Source: Oxytricha trifallax
Lineage: Eukaryota > Ciliophora > Spirotrichea > Sporadotrichida > Oxytrichidae
Assembly (NCBI GenBank): GCA_000711775.1
Contig: ARYC01000358.1
Span: 28,934-92,933, forward strand
Length of the DNA stretch: 64,000 nt
Direction: 5' to 3'
The position numbers and the translations under genes were made by a program. Shown piece after piece: positions 1-11,800 of the stretch. The notes beneath the pieces were generated by a model. The model searched no databases and was not told where the DNA came from. It saw only the letters and a list, made by a program, of their open reading frames with translations. How positions within the stretch are numbered: position 1 is the stretch's first letter; the number at the start of each line of letters is the position of its first letter.

Positions 1-2
1 AT

Positions 3-1175
3 GTCTGCCAAGAATTAAGACGTTCAGATTATTTCTATGAGCCAGCTATTACTACTGAAGTACTTAATGATGGTAGAAAAGTTTCAAGGGTTGTCTGTAA
101 AGTATACCCCAACAGAGCTAACAAGGATGTGTTTAACATATTGTAGTTTGATAAATTTGACGATGTGTACTTCCAGATTAAAGACAAGTATGAGAGCTTA
201 ATGGGTGAAGATGTTGATGAAGCTGAGTTACTGGAAGAACTTAAGAATGATAACAGAGAGGCTGATGGTGAAATCTTTGGCTTGTCAATGGATAATGATT
301 GGCAATTGATTGGTTTTATGTACTATTTCCTGGTGAGTGTAGTTAATCTTGTAGAGACTAAAAACGATGAAACCCCTATTATTGATAACAAGGGTACTGT
401 TCAGGGTAAAATAAACTACTCAGTTGGCTTAGAAATCTTTGAGCCAGATGAAAAAAGATAACTCAACATCCTCAAGTATAATAGCTTAAGTGATGTTATC
501 GGAAAGAAGCTCAAACTCAGCATAGACTTGAAAAAAGCAGCTGACTTGCCTGAGAAGCTAACTCATGAAATTCAATGCAGATATTAATGGCTTGATGAGG
601 ATAGAACACAATACGAATCTAGAGTAGTAGATGAGAAAACACGTAATCCAGTATTTGGTTACAGGAACGAGCACATGATTGAGATTGATGAAGACCTCAT
701 TAGTTATATGGTTGAGAATACATTAACAGTTGGAGTCTATGGCAAAGTGGAACCCAAGAAAAGACAATTGAAGAGCGAAGGTGTCATGAGAAGCACAGCT
801 CAAAGTTTCGGTATTCTTAATAATCTACATGTTATCAATGAGGATGATGAGTATGGAAACCCCATTTCTTAAAACGGGTAAAATGACATGATGGATTAGT
901 CTTCCGTTAATAAATCCAAGAACAACAAATAAACATTAAAATATTTTTTTTATTTATATTAACAAATCGATTAATAAAGCTTCTCCAAATGGAAGTCGTG
1001 ATAAAGTTATGGAATCTCACCAAAATAGAGATGAAGAAATGGACAAACTTAAAAAGTAAGCATAATATTTTCATATTAAATTTATTAAAGGGAAAAGGAA
1101 AAGCTTGAAGAGGAACTTAAAAGATTAAGAATGGGAGGTGTTGGAACAAAAACAGGTTGCTGCAATATATATTGA
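3..1175 (+). CDS. Kinesin-3 (KIF1/Unc-104-like) C-terminal part, 5' end outside window
   Basis: Reading frame 3 with TAA/TAG as Gln stays open from the window edge to TGA at 1173-1175. The segment around 255-450 (DNDWQLIGF, then IIDNKGTVQGKI) resembles the KIF1-type region that follows the FHA domain. The next stretch (IGKKLKLSIDL, then CRYQWLDED and NPVFGYRNEH) resembles the conserved post-FHA kinesin-associated domain (DUF3694). The motor domain is not in this window next to it. One 37-nt IES (931-967) and one 35-nt GT-AG intron (1056-1090) must be removed to keep the frame. After them comes a charged helix and the C-terminus GCCNIY. The terminal Cys-Asn-Ile-Tyr looks like a CaaX box, although Tyr is an unusual last residue. 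Kinesin-3 motors carry vesicles along microtubules. A related motor-domain pseudogene lies at 34873-43610. Family call fairly sure; subfamily inferred. Confidence 0.7.
931..967. other. IES, pointer AACAAAT
   Basis: A 37-nt AT-rich insert lies between direct repeats AACAAAT (924-930 and 961-967). Removing one repeat copy plus the insert joins the kinesin tail in frame (Lys-Asn-Asn-Lys-Ser-Ile-Asn). The insert has no GT...AG ends, so it is an IES rather than an intron. Confidence 0.8.
1056..1090 (+). other. 35-nt intron in kinesin tail
   Basis: Starts GTAAGC and ends TTAAAG. Splicing keeps the frame open to the terminal TGA. Treating it as an IES with pointer AAAG would give a stop within a few codons, so the intron reading is preferred. 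Confidence 0.65.
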
Positions 1176-1307
1176 ACCCCTCTAAATATATATATATATA
1201 TATTTGAAACCATAATTCTATATTACTATTTTAAGAGATATATAAATTTTATATCATAATCTGAAATAAGATAACAAAAGTAAAATAGGAATAATTAGTA
1301 AAAATTA

Positions 1308-2789
1308 ATGGTGAAATTCTATCAGAGTTCTGTTTTTAAACTTCTCCTAATTGTAATTGGTTTTCTAAGTTCGCCAGTTTACTCTCAACTTGAGAATGGA
1401 GCAATACAATCGTAGTTAAATTTAAAAACCATTGACTCTTTACTTTTTAAAACTTTCAAGATGCTTGAACATGAAGACTTCAAGAATCTCCTTAAATTCG
1501 ACATAAATTATGAGAAGAAACTTTCCTTTTTATTTCAAATGAATATTGACAAGATTGATATTTCAAGTTACGTAGCTCCATCTGACATCGAACTAATAGC
1601 TAACAAAACTGATTAATCCCTCGAACTTATTGTAAGAAACGCTGGTTTTAACTTAGAATGCGAAATGTCTATAGACTTATTTGGGTTAAACTTTATGAGA
1701 GACTTTTCAATAGGAGTTTAAGAAGTTGACTACGCAATCAAAATCTAATCAGTAGATCCAGAGAACATCCGACTCTTAAATGCTGAAATAACCGATCTAA
1801 AATTAAGTCATTTGGATACTAGTGGCTTCATTTTAGATAAGTTTTTGCAACTAGAAAAGTTAGAACTAAATGAAATTATCTTTGTCCTCATTAAGCTTCA
1901 ACCAGCCTTCATTAAAAACTATATCTCTGAGCAAATTGATAGTGAAATGAAAAAGGTTCAGCCAATGCTATAACACGCATAAATTTCAGACAGTATTGAT
2001 CTTGATCTCACTTCATTTACGGAGCTCATTAGTGAAGTAGATGATAAAAATCTTTACATAAACTTAGCAGGTTGGTTTGAAAACACCAGAGTTCATAGCA
2101 TCCATCCATTAAATATTGGAGAGGGACTATACATTTAAAAGAAAGAAAATTAGACTAAGTTTAAGAATCAAATTACTATCCACCAATCTATGTTGACTTC
2201 ACTCTTAAATGCTTTAGCTTCCACAAAGAAAGTTTTTGTATTTGAGAATTAGATGGCAGTTGATCAATTGTCTAGTTTTATGAGAGAGTTTAAGAGCTAC
2301 TATGAGGAACAATATGATAATGTAACCTTTGAGTTTCATATTTAGCTAGATACTGATCCATCAAAACCAGTAGTAGTAATTAGTAACAAAACTATCACAA
2401 TAGGATAAGATAATGATTTTGGAATTTAATTTGCAGTCATTGCAAAACAAGGAAATCTTAAGCAAGTTGCCTTTAAGTTTCAAATGAATGTTTAGCTTGT
2501 TTTAGAGACTTTCTTACATAACAAACTCTTTGATTTGAATATCATAAATTTTGATGTTTCAAATGTTTAAAAGATAGCAGACAATTGTGGATTATATGGC
2601 AGAGACTATGAAGGATTGTTTGAAACTATGCTCTAAATTGCCAAATAAGTAATAGATGACAATTTGAAAGATGGGATACCTGCTATAGATCAAGTGTTTA
2701 AGGGAAGATATGCTTTGTACAAATAGGAAATGAGCGGGCTAGAAATTAATCATAGCTTCTTAGATCACTTTATTTTTATCGGATTTTGA
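1308..2789 (+). CDS. BPI/LBP-like secreted lipid-binding protein
   Basis: One uninterrupted frame of 493 codons from ATG 1308-1310 to TGA 2787-2789, with TAA/TAG as Gln. The N-terminus is a clear signal peptide: a Lys, then the hydrophobic run VFKLLLIVIGFL, then a likely cleavage after SSPVYS. The rest is an alternating beta-rich protein typical of the BPI/LBP/CETP fold. The C-terminal third (from about residue 325) contains MAVDQLSSFMREF, FGIQFAVIA and a closing hydrophobic FLDHFIFIGF, the pattern of the second BPI barrel. The protein would be secreted or enter the endomembrane system and bind lipid. The next gene downstream, in the same direction, is a diverged relative, suggesting tandem duplication. 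No IES is needed. The family call rests on fold-like pattern rather than catalytic motifs. Confidence 0.6.
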
Positions 2790-2884
2790 ATAATCTTATC
2801 TAATACTTGATGTATTGAGTAATTATATGAACTTAAAGTTATTAATTTAAAAATAGTTCCCATAATTATAATTATAAGCATAAA

Positions 2885-5091
2885 ATGAAATAGATTTACT
2901 GCGTAGCTTCTACTATTATAATACTTTTTTCGGTTTAAGCAAGCTACACATTAGCCAAGGATAAAGGAGATATTCCAAAAGCTAAAGCTGGAGCAATTAT
3001 CAGCTTAAAACAAGATTTCATAGATGAATATCGTGAATCCTACACTGAAAAGTATCTAGACTACTTAAAGAGCATTACTTTTCCAACCTTGCACAGTCAG
3101 TTCGAGATGTCTGTGTTCAAAATGAATACTACTTTTTCGAATGTAAAACTGAATTATTCGACTTTTAATGCAAACAAATCAGTCATCTAGTTTCATGAAA
3201 AACAGCCAAACCTAGAGATTAGATTAAAAGAGGTTGGCTTATGTGCAAATTTCAATTACAGTGTTATTTCTGATCCGGACCTAGTTGATGATACAGGCTA
3301 TGGAACCCTACTAATTGAGGATCTAAACTTGACTCTACAAGTCAGTTTATACGAATCTAATAACTTCTTTGGAGTGAAATTGAATGAGATTGCTATAGAG
3401 ATTGATGATTTCGACTTGAATCTAGAGTAAGGAGATTTGGCTTATCCAATAGATTACTATTCAAAAATCTTGAAGGAATCAGTCAGGCATAATTTCTTCG
3501 GAGTGATTACAAATGAGACAACTTAATCCATTGAGGATTATATTAATGAATAGCTTTTATTGTTCCCTAGAGAGTTTGTATTTGATAACTTCGGTCTTGC
3601 GTTCAACTAAAGCTTAGTGCATAATGGTGTTATGTTCAAGGATAGATATGTTTCTTTTTTGCTTGATGGCACCATGCAATCGATCAATAAGAATAATCTG
3701 ACCAAGAACTTCTCAGAAATGCCAATTCATAATCCAGAAAGCGAAGATATTTAAATTTTATTTTTATAACAATAAATTTTTGAATTGTAAATAAAAATAA
3801 CCACTATTTAAACTTACCCTTAATTTTCTTATCAGAATATTTTATCAATCAGTTACTTTAATCTGCAATTGACTAAGAGCTATTTTAGTACACCCTTGCT
3901 AATCAAACTTCAGATAACATTGATGCTATAGTCTCAGAATTTGAATAAAGTTTTGGTGATCATAAAAATGTGTCAATCTTTATCCAAGGCGCCAGAAATT
4001 CTTCTCTCCACACCTCTAAAATTCAAATTACACCAAAAGAGACAGTCATAGACTTTGGAATCGAAATCAACATCCAAAACCCATATGATAATACTTAAAA
4101 CGTAGCTCAAATTATTGCCAAGATGACTTGCAATATGATATTCTCAATTGATGAGAATTTAATTGTTCAAGGCGATGTGGATTAATTGAAATTAGATGTG
4201 ATCGAATTACGTACCTATTATGTTACAAAGACTCAAGCAAAAGATATTAATTCAAGACTTGCTATATTATCTCCCCTTCTTAGCTCATACGTTAACAAGC
4301 AGCTTGATGATGGTTTTAAAATTCCCATTCCTAAAGAACTTGCTAAGTATATTAAGAAGGAGAAAATAACATCCCATGAAGGGTATCTGTTGATTGATGG
4401 GGATGTAGACTTCAAAAACTTTGAAGAAAGTTTAATTGGTCCTTCAATCAAACCTGACACCACAGATAATTCAACTAAAGTTGACAATCAGACAGATGCA
4501 GTAAACTCAACATATATAAATGTTGAGAAAGATTAACATTTACAAACCTTATTCAGAGTTTCTTAGTAAATGCGAAGAAATCTTCAAGACTAAAACAAAA
4601 AGAAATTCAGAGAGCCAGTTGAAGGAGGCGGTAAAGCTCACTTTTCACCAGAGGAAAGATAAGAATCTTAGGAAAGATTCTACTTTCTTGTAGAGTAAGT
4701 TTACAAGAAGAACTCTGAGAGTGATTCTAATCAAACTTAAACCTATAAAACACCTGCTGATACAGATGAGTTAATGGTTTAAGTCTAAGATTTCTTAAAC
4801 GGCAATTTATCTGAAACTCTCACTAATGATTGGACTCCAGAAATGAAAGAAGCTTAAAAGTAAATCTAAGAGGACTATAACTCTGGAAAGTTGCAATTTG
4901 GAGACTTAGACCTCTCAAGAATCGCTTAAATATCATGGAATTCTATATCAAAAGCAATTAAAAACACTGTAAAAGATGCTTAAGTATTAGGAGATGCCAT
5001 AGAAGGAGAGCTTAAGAATGATTTAGAAGTTCTTGAAGACGCTGGAAAGTAAGTTGGAGGATGGATTGGTGGACTCTTTGGTGGCAATTGA
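2885..5091 (+). CDS. BPI/LBP-like secreted protein, tandem paralog, one interruption
   Basis: ATG 2885-2887 opens a frame with a signal peptide (IYCVASTIIILFSVQA) and a first barrel-like region to about 3755. A second open segment in another frame runs from about 3840 to TGA 5089-5091. It has a BPI-like barrel to about 4450 and then a Gln/Glu-rich tail with a Gly-rich end (GGWIGGLFGGN). The frame change needs an insert to be removed between about 3755 and 3845. Two readings fit: an IES with a short TTTT pointer (frame restored), or a GTAAAT...TATCAG intron (3787-3835) combined with another small IES. I cannot choose between them. Role presumed lipid binding outside the cytosol, as for its upstream neighbour. 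Confidence 0.55.
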
Positions 5092-5184
5092 TAGACAAGC
5101 ATTATATTAAATTGATTATTAGATAATTACATTTTTAAAAGGAAGTTAAATTATAATTTTATGTTTATAAGTTAAGAAATTTAA

Positions 5185-7202
5185 TCATTCCCATCTTTAG
5201 CTTCCTTTTTTGGTAGTTGCCACACTACCACCATAATCCTCTGCATTAGTTTTTCTAAAGATGTTGGTATTTGGTAAATTATAAAAAAAACCAATATAAT
5301 AATATTTGAAGCTTGATCTGCATCTACTTCTTGATCGTATTCGTCTTCGTTGTCTTCTCTAAAAGATCTATTTAGTGCATCTTTTCCATTTCCTGTAGTT
5401 CTTCCTGTGCGCTTCGAACCTGTTGCTAGTCCTCCTTGTGCACCATCTGATGTCCTCCCTCCATCATTTAGCATATTTGGTATGAGATTGTAAATACGAT
5501 ATTAAATAAGTAAGTTGCTGATTGACGCTGCTGGGATTAGGAATCCTCCAATTTGAAGCAGCTTGTCCTGTATTCATTTTAGAAAACATCAATCTAAGAA
5601 CTCTTTCCCTATCTTCCCAGTCTAAATCAGCTAATTCTACTGTCTTTTTTTCATTAAGCATTGTAGAAATTTACTGATCTCTCTCGAAATTAGACTTTCC
5701 GAATTTACCTAAGGGATCAATCAAAGGTAAGAATTGAGGCTATTGGTGTTAAGTGGAACCGTTTTAAACCAATAATTTTCTACGTTTTTCTTCCTTTACC
5801 TGCTCCAGTGATTCAAGGAAGAATTATTCAATATCACTTCTTTAATCTAAAATCATCTGACATAAACTATACATACTAAATGGCATATAATAATATATTA
5901 AATAGATTAATTTCTCATATAAAGTTTAGAGCTTTAAGGTTTTTAACTTCTTTAGATTTTAACCTTATACTTTCCCTTAATGCCCTAATTTCTTCACTCT
6001 ACTCTTTGATAATCTGCTCATTTTGAAACTTCAGTAGCTCCTTTTCCTTCTCAAAATTTTAAACAATGTCACTTAATCGCTTCTCTAGTAATTCAATCTT
6101 GGTCTTAAGCATTTTAATTTTGTTGTTCTACTCATACTATTTCTTAGCGAATTCCTCAACTGTTTCTTGCTTCTGTCTCAAATCTGAATTGTACTTTTTA
6201 TTCTCATCACCCAGATTTCCATTCTTTTTTTCCATAAACTCGAGTTCGTACTATTAAAGTAAAACTTCATCCTCTAGTCTTTAGTTCTGTGCTTGGATGT
6301 TTCTCTCGATCTCGCTGATGTTTTTCTCGGCGTCTGTTTGTGCACGCTTCTTGAAATCCTCCAAAAATTTGGCGTATTGGTCTTCGATTCTTTGCTTCAA
6401 ACGTACTTACTCCAAGCGACCTTACTCTTTAAGTGATTATAGTTACTTCTAAAGCATTTCTATAAAAATACTTATACATAAATCATGATAAATTAATTTC
6501 ATATCTCAAACGTTCAGCTTCTAACTCTTCTTCCTTTTATCTGTGATTTTTCTTAAAACTGTCTAATTATTGCAAATCCTCAGATAAATCGTTCATCTAA
6601 TGCTTAAATTATACAATATTTTGAACTAAACCCCAAAACCCCTTTGTTTTTTAATTTGGAATTAATGCTCAGTATGATAAATTTCTTGTTCTTATTTCTT
6701 ACTAAGATCAACCACTTGCATCTTATATTCTTCTTGCAGTTTCTCATTGATTTTATCTGAATTTTACTCTAAATCTTCTAGTTTCTTCATATATTTTGCT
6801 ATTTTTTCTGATTTCTCATCTACTTAAGCCTGTAGAGTACGAGTAATTTTTAGCTTTTCATCGTCATGCTGCTTTATTCTCTATTCAATAGATAATTAAA
6901 TTATAAATAAATACATAATGATTATAAAAAAATTGGTGTGTTTTGTTTATTGAATGCGCTCTTTATCAATTTTTCTACATAAAATATTTTTATAACAAAT
7001 TTTAAAGTTCAAAATCGAAGAAACATTTGAGTTTTCTAATTTATTTATGAAAGAAACTTACAATTGCTTGATTCTTTTATCTTTCTCATTCAAATCAATG
7101 TTAAGAGTGGTTATTTCACTAAAATCAATATTGATAAAACATAAGTTATAATTACAAAGCTTTCTTAACTTCTTCAGTTTCAAGTGGGTTAGTATCTGCC
7201 AT
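5185..7202 (-). CDS. BBOF1/CCDC176-like basal-body coiled-coil protein
   Basis: Minus-strand gene, ATG 7200-7202, TGA 5185-5187. After a short acidic N-terminus (MADTNPLETEEVKKA) it is a long charged coiled coil. The C-terminal region holds CQMILDQRSDIEQFF, then LADLDWEDRERVLRLMF. These resemble the conserved end of basal-body-orientation factor BBOF1 (DUF4515 family), which acts at ciliary basal bodies. The last exon is Gly/Ser-rich and ends GSQRWE. Verified IESs: 6605-6669, 6461-6500 and 5247-5323. Other interruptions (about 6900-7170, 5880-5935 and 5465-5540) clearly exist, because the frame changes, but their exact edges were not resolved. The gene is divergent from the aspartyl protease at 7324, with only about 120 bp between the starts. 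Confidence 0.5.
5247..5323. other. IES, pointer TCTGCAT
   Basis: Direct repeats TCTGCAT at 5240-5246 and 5317-5323 flank 70 bp of AT-rich DNA. Removing 77 nt restores the minus-strand frame (EVDAEDYGGSVATT) down to the TGA at 5185. Left in place, the last exon reads through in the wrong frame. Confidence 0.8.
6461..6500. other. IES, pointer ATTTC
   Basis: Repeats ATTTC at 6456-6460 and 6496-6500. Removing 40 nt joins ...LRYE to MLQKQLQSL in frame on the minus strand and removes an in-frame TGA. Confidence 0.75.
6605..6669. other. IES with pointer TAATGCT that contains a telomere-like C4A4C4 block
   Basis: Direct repeats TAATGCT at 6598-6604 and 6663-6669 flank an insert that includes CCCCAAAACCCC at 6631-6642. 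Removing 65 nt joins HTEHQ to MNDLSEDL in frame in the BBOF1-like gene. The C4A4 block matches the first bases of TBE ends elsewhere in the window. Confidence 0.8.
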
Positions 7203-7323
7203 TATATTTAATTTCTTTAAAACTTAAATTAATTTATTTAAACAATCTGTTTTACTTTCCTATTAAAAAAAAGAGTAGTATATTTTTATATTTTTAGTAT
7301 TAACCTCATCTAAAAATCAGATT

Positions 7324-8651
7324 ATGATCATTGTTTTATATGAATTTTTTATAGGCAAGTCACCAAATTATAATCCCACAGTTAAACAAAGCAACGCTGA
7401 TACGTCTAATCCTCAGAAATAGACGATTGACTTCCCTCTGTAAAACATAAGAAATATACTCTATTGGGGTACTTTGAAAGTGGGGAATCCACCTGTAGAA
7501 CTCAAAGTAGATTTTGATACTGGCAGTACCAATATGTGGATTGTAAAAACTTGCAGCTCTCAAGAAAATAGCAATGATGAGGTAAGATAACATTATAATT
7601 AATTTCTGTTTAATAAATTTGACAAATAGGGGTGCTACGACAGTTAGAATTCACATACAGCTGTGCAGTTAGAACAAGCTTCACATATTACTTTTGGAAA
7701 AGGTTAATTAACTGGTCCTTGGGGTTAGGACTCGATTTGGATTGGTGATTAATATGAACTTAAAAACCAGCATATGGCTTTTGCCCAAATATAGTTAATA
7801 GTTTTACCTCTTGAATTATTATTATTGAATTTACTATATCCGATGCTTTTGTAGATGGAACTGGCATCTTATTAGGTCTTGGGTATCCCCAGATGGCAGC
7901 CTATGGTTTTACGCCTTTTTTCGATCATATCATGGAATCTGGAATACTCCCAAAAAACATATTCTCTTTTTCACTTTCATCCTCAAGTGACATCCCTTCT
8001 CATTTGATTCTTGGTGAAATTGACAATAATTAATTCGAAGGAGACTTAAAATACTATCCAGTGGTTGACAAATAGTTTTGGACAATCAACTTAAATGATG
8101 TTTTGGTAGGTTCAATAAATAAGTTTTTTAAGTTTCTGTGTTTTTAGGTCGGAAATAAATCACTTGGAATTTGCTAACCAATGCGATAATGCTATGTAGC
8201 CATAGATTCAGGCACATCTTTCCTAACTTTTCCCTAAGAACTCTATGATTAAGTTTAAGATTAATTTCCTCACAATGTCCCATGTAGCTCTGATTAACAA
8301 TATCAAGACATTACGTAAGTTATTATCTCTATAATAAATCATTTTAACTTATATATCGTGTATTTTAGTTACGTTTTTGAGGATCGAACTAAATATACAA
8401 TCCCAGCTGATAAATATATTAAAAAGTATAAATCAACCACAAACATTGAATAACAAGAAAGTCAATAAGAATTCACTTGTGACACTGTTATAAGCCCACT
8501 GAATCTAGTGAGTTACACTTAAAAGCAAATATTCTTACTTGGAGATGTGTTTATGCAACAATATTACACTGTCTTTGATAGAGATCAAGATAGAATTGGT
8601 ATTGCCAAAGCTAAAATTGATGGAATTATACAAACTTAATAAAACCAATGA
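7324..8651 (+). CDS. Pepsin-family (A1) aspartyl protease
   Basis: Both catalytic motifs are present: [10 protein letters not shown] near 7510-7545 and [11 protein letters not shown] near 8205-8235. The flap/substrate region and the terminal [16 protein letters not shown] motif fit family A1. The frame needs three introns (7582-7629, 8106-8147 and 8315-8368, all GT...AG, 42-54 nt) and one IES (7793-7839, pointer ATAT). With these removed, one frame runs to TGA 8649-8651. The start at ATG 7324 is the first in-frame Met, but its N-terminus ([13 protein letters not shown]) is a poor signal peptide. An upstream exon or another start is therefore possible. Expected to act in a vacuole or outside the cell. 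The catalytic Asp pair is intact, so it is likely active. Confidence 0.85.
7793..7839. other. IES, pointer ATAT
   Basis: ATAT at 7789-7792 and 7836-7839. Removal gives [15 protein letters not shown], the expected aspartyl-protease sequence, in frame. The insert does not have GT...AG ends. Confidence 0.65.
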
Positions 8652-8858
8652 AATAAAGATAAAATTCAATCATTTAAAATATATCTTTGCTGCTTTGAAA
8701 TCCTAATGAATATAAATATTAAATTTGTGCATTAATTTCTATTTAATTATTTATTACAAATAAAAGTAATAGGTAGATATTTCTTTCTTCATAGAGCTGT
8801 TGAGATTTAAAATTTAATTTCCGATATAAATCTTTTATAGTTTAATTACAATTTATAA

Positions 8859-11800
8859 ATGTCGACTACTTAAACAATGCAATACTAATCTTGCAATAAA
8901 CTGCTAAAGTTGTCCTTACTAACAACTGCTCTTACTTTGCTAATCCAGCCAAATACTATAAACGCTCTTCATTTCTCTTAAAACAACAGAATTTCTTTAA
9001 AATCTAATGTTTAGCTTGCAAGTTAAGATCTTTCGTTTAACACTATGAAAGCCACAAATAAAAACGTTATTTAAAGCTAAATGAGAAATTAAGTTAAAAA
9101 TGCATAGCCACATTAAATAAAGCTGTCACAAAGTTTCACACAATCTAGATTAACTGAAAATCTGAGGAACAAAGCCAGATAAACTCTCTAAGAATTGGAG
9201 AGTGACCAATTCAATGTAACTTCAAGTCTAAACGATAATGATAATTTAAATAAATAATCCATTAAAATCCCATTAAGCAAATCCAATGAAGATGAAGATA
9301 AACTTAATAGCGATTTAAGCACAAGAAAGCAGATGGTTATAGATTACTATAAAGCTGTGGATTAGAGTAAGTAACAGACACATACTTTTACTTTAGTATT
9401 AATCTTTAGTAAATTTAATTATAAGGAATGGAAATAATGATATTGGATTAGGTAATTGAATAAAAGGATTAGTTTTTATAATTTCATATATAAAGAATTG
9501 ACTAATAAGAAATAAAATAATGGATGAATTATTTTCGAAGAGTTTAAGAAATTAGGAGAAATTTCAAATGCAAGATACTATCAGGTTGAGTCCCAGAGAT
9601 ATAAATCCCTGTAGAGATCCAAAGTGCAATTAAAAGAACTTACCTCATTAGCATTAGTTAAACTTATATCTATAAGCTTTAGTAAAATAATTATAAAACT
9701 TTTAGTTTAGTAAGATTAAAGTATCATAGTGATTATTGATATATAGAAAGACTGCAAAATGCATTAGTTTTGTGAATTTTCATAGTTATAAACTGAAATC
9801 ATTTAAGAAAATTTCACTCCTTGCCCTATCCCAGTTGAAGATAATGTATGAACATAACTGATTTTATATAAACCCCATAGATCAATTAAGACATGAAAAT
9901 TGGGGTTAAAAACAATTAAATTAAGAATTAATTATTATTGGCGTATAATTATAATGTTTGGGCTAATTATTAAATCTATTGGCTCGATTAATTGTCCTTA
10001 TAAAATAATCCAATCAGGGTGTGTTAATTTGATTTTACCCTAATTATATATATTATTAGCCAATTATAATTAATTTTTAATCTAATTATTCTTAACTCCT
10101 ATCCTCGCTTCTTAATTGATCTATGGAGTTTTATCATGTTTATAGAAAGCTTACATTCAATCTCTGAGAAGTAAAAGTAATCAATTCGACATGTAAACGA
10201 AGAAAATGGTGATTACAGAGTAATAATTAGATTCGTGGTATGGCATATAGGCGTCTCTGGATATTAATAATCTGCCACCTTACAGACCACCTGGAGTTAA
10301 TAAAATTGTCTATGATAATTTAAAGAGATATGCTCTCATTGCCAAAGAAAATGAGGCAAATAGTCATAATAGAACAGCTGTTAATAAGTAAAACAAATGA
10401 CACTTTTATTGTTTTAAAAATATAAACTAACATATTTCTTCTCTTTTTTATGTAAGTAGCATAGATAAAACTCATCCCAAGCTGATAGAGGATCATCAAT
10501 GAGCAGCAACATGAATAATAATCAATCAAATTACAAAAATTTAATTGGTTCTAAAAACAACATTGCACGATCATCTGTAAGAAGTAATATCTCCAATCTA
10601 CGTAAAAATGGAGGTACAGGTGCTTAATAGCAAGCGATTAATTCACTCCAAACTTTGTCACCTCGCTAACTTATGGATAAATTCAATCTATAGTAAGTTA
10701 TAAGCTCATTATTGATAATACATTAATATTTGAATATAACTTCTTATAGGTTATACCCCAAATCCAAGAAAATTGAAACTTATATAGACACACTGCCCTA
10801 ATATTTATCAGATGAAGAGTAAATAATGTAAAATAGTACAAATAACTAGCTATTAAGAAATTTAAAGAGAAAATAGTTGTTGCAGTCATCATCATAAGTT
10901 GATAATTAACCGTATAATTTTTTATATTTGTAAAGAATAAAATAAACTTCACTTTTTTATTTCAATTATAACTTGAGACATAAGATGTTCCAGAAAAGAG
11001 AAGATTCTAAGTTGTAAGGCATGAAAATTTTAAAGAACATGCCAATCCGGACAAGTACACTTAAAATAGAATGAATTCTACAATAAATTAGTTGTTTAGT
11101 AGAACTGAAATTCAAAACACTGTGTCAAAGCTTTTCATAAAAAAATTGCTTTTATATCATTTTTTATTAGCTTAAATAAATTGAGAAAGTTGTAAAAATC
11201 GACTCTATAATTGGAACTAGGAAAGACCTTCGACAAGCAAATTCGCAACCAAGAAAATTAGCATTCATAAATAATGATTAAAATTTCGTATAAAAGTTAG
11301 AAAAATAACATTAATAAATTCACTCAGGATTAAATTCACCTAAATCTCCAAAAATTGCTGCTCATTTAAAAAGAAGACTTAATTTGAGTTTAAAGTTAGG
11401 GGAGTAATAAAACGCAAAAGTAAAAGATATCCCAGAAGTATAAAATTTAGATGCCAAAACTCCGATTAATGTGGCCTATTCATTAAACTAAACGCTTGAT
11501 TTTGCAAATGAAAACATGAGTTATTTAGCTTAAAGAAATTAAAAAGCTAATCATAGTGTGAGAAACAGCATTAAAAAGAGTTTTGGGGTATTTAGATTGC
11601 TTTCACCTAAAACTAAGTTGTAAGAGTAGAGAAACTTCGATTACTAAAATTTAACGAGAAGTAATAATAATTATGAGGATGTTAGATATGATTTTCATAA
11701 TCAGATGCTTAAAAAATTCAATGACTCTACGAGATTAAATAGTGAATCGAAATAGGAGAGTTAGAGTTCTTTTAGAGACCATAAAGAAACTAAAGATGTA

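Noticed and set aside
1053..1090. IES with pointer AAAG in the kinesin tail
   Set aside because: Its excision leads to TGA within a few codons, whereas splicing as a GT-AG intron keeps the frame to the natural end.
1186..1204. TA-dinucleotide run after the kinesin stop
   Set aside because: Simple sequence in a short spacer; no further structure.
3665..3850. IES with pointer ATCAAT joining the two halves of the second BPI-like gene
   Set aside because: In frame, but it would delete about 150 nt of plausible coding sequence. A smaller interruption near 3755-3845 is more likely.
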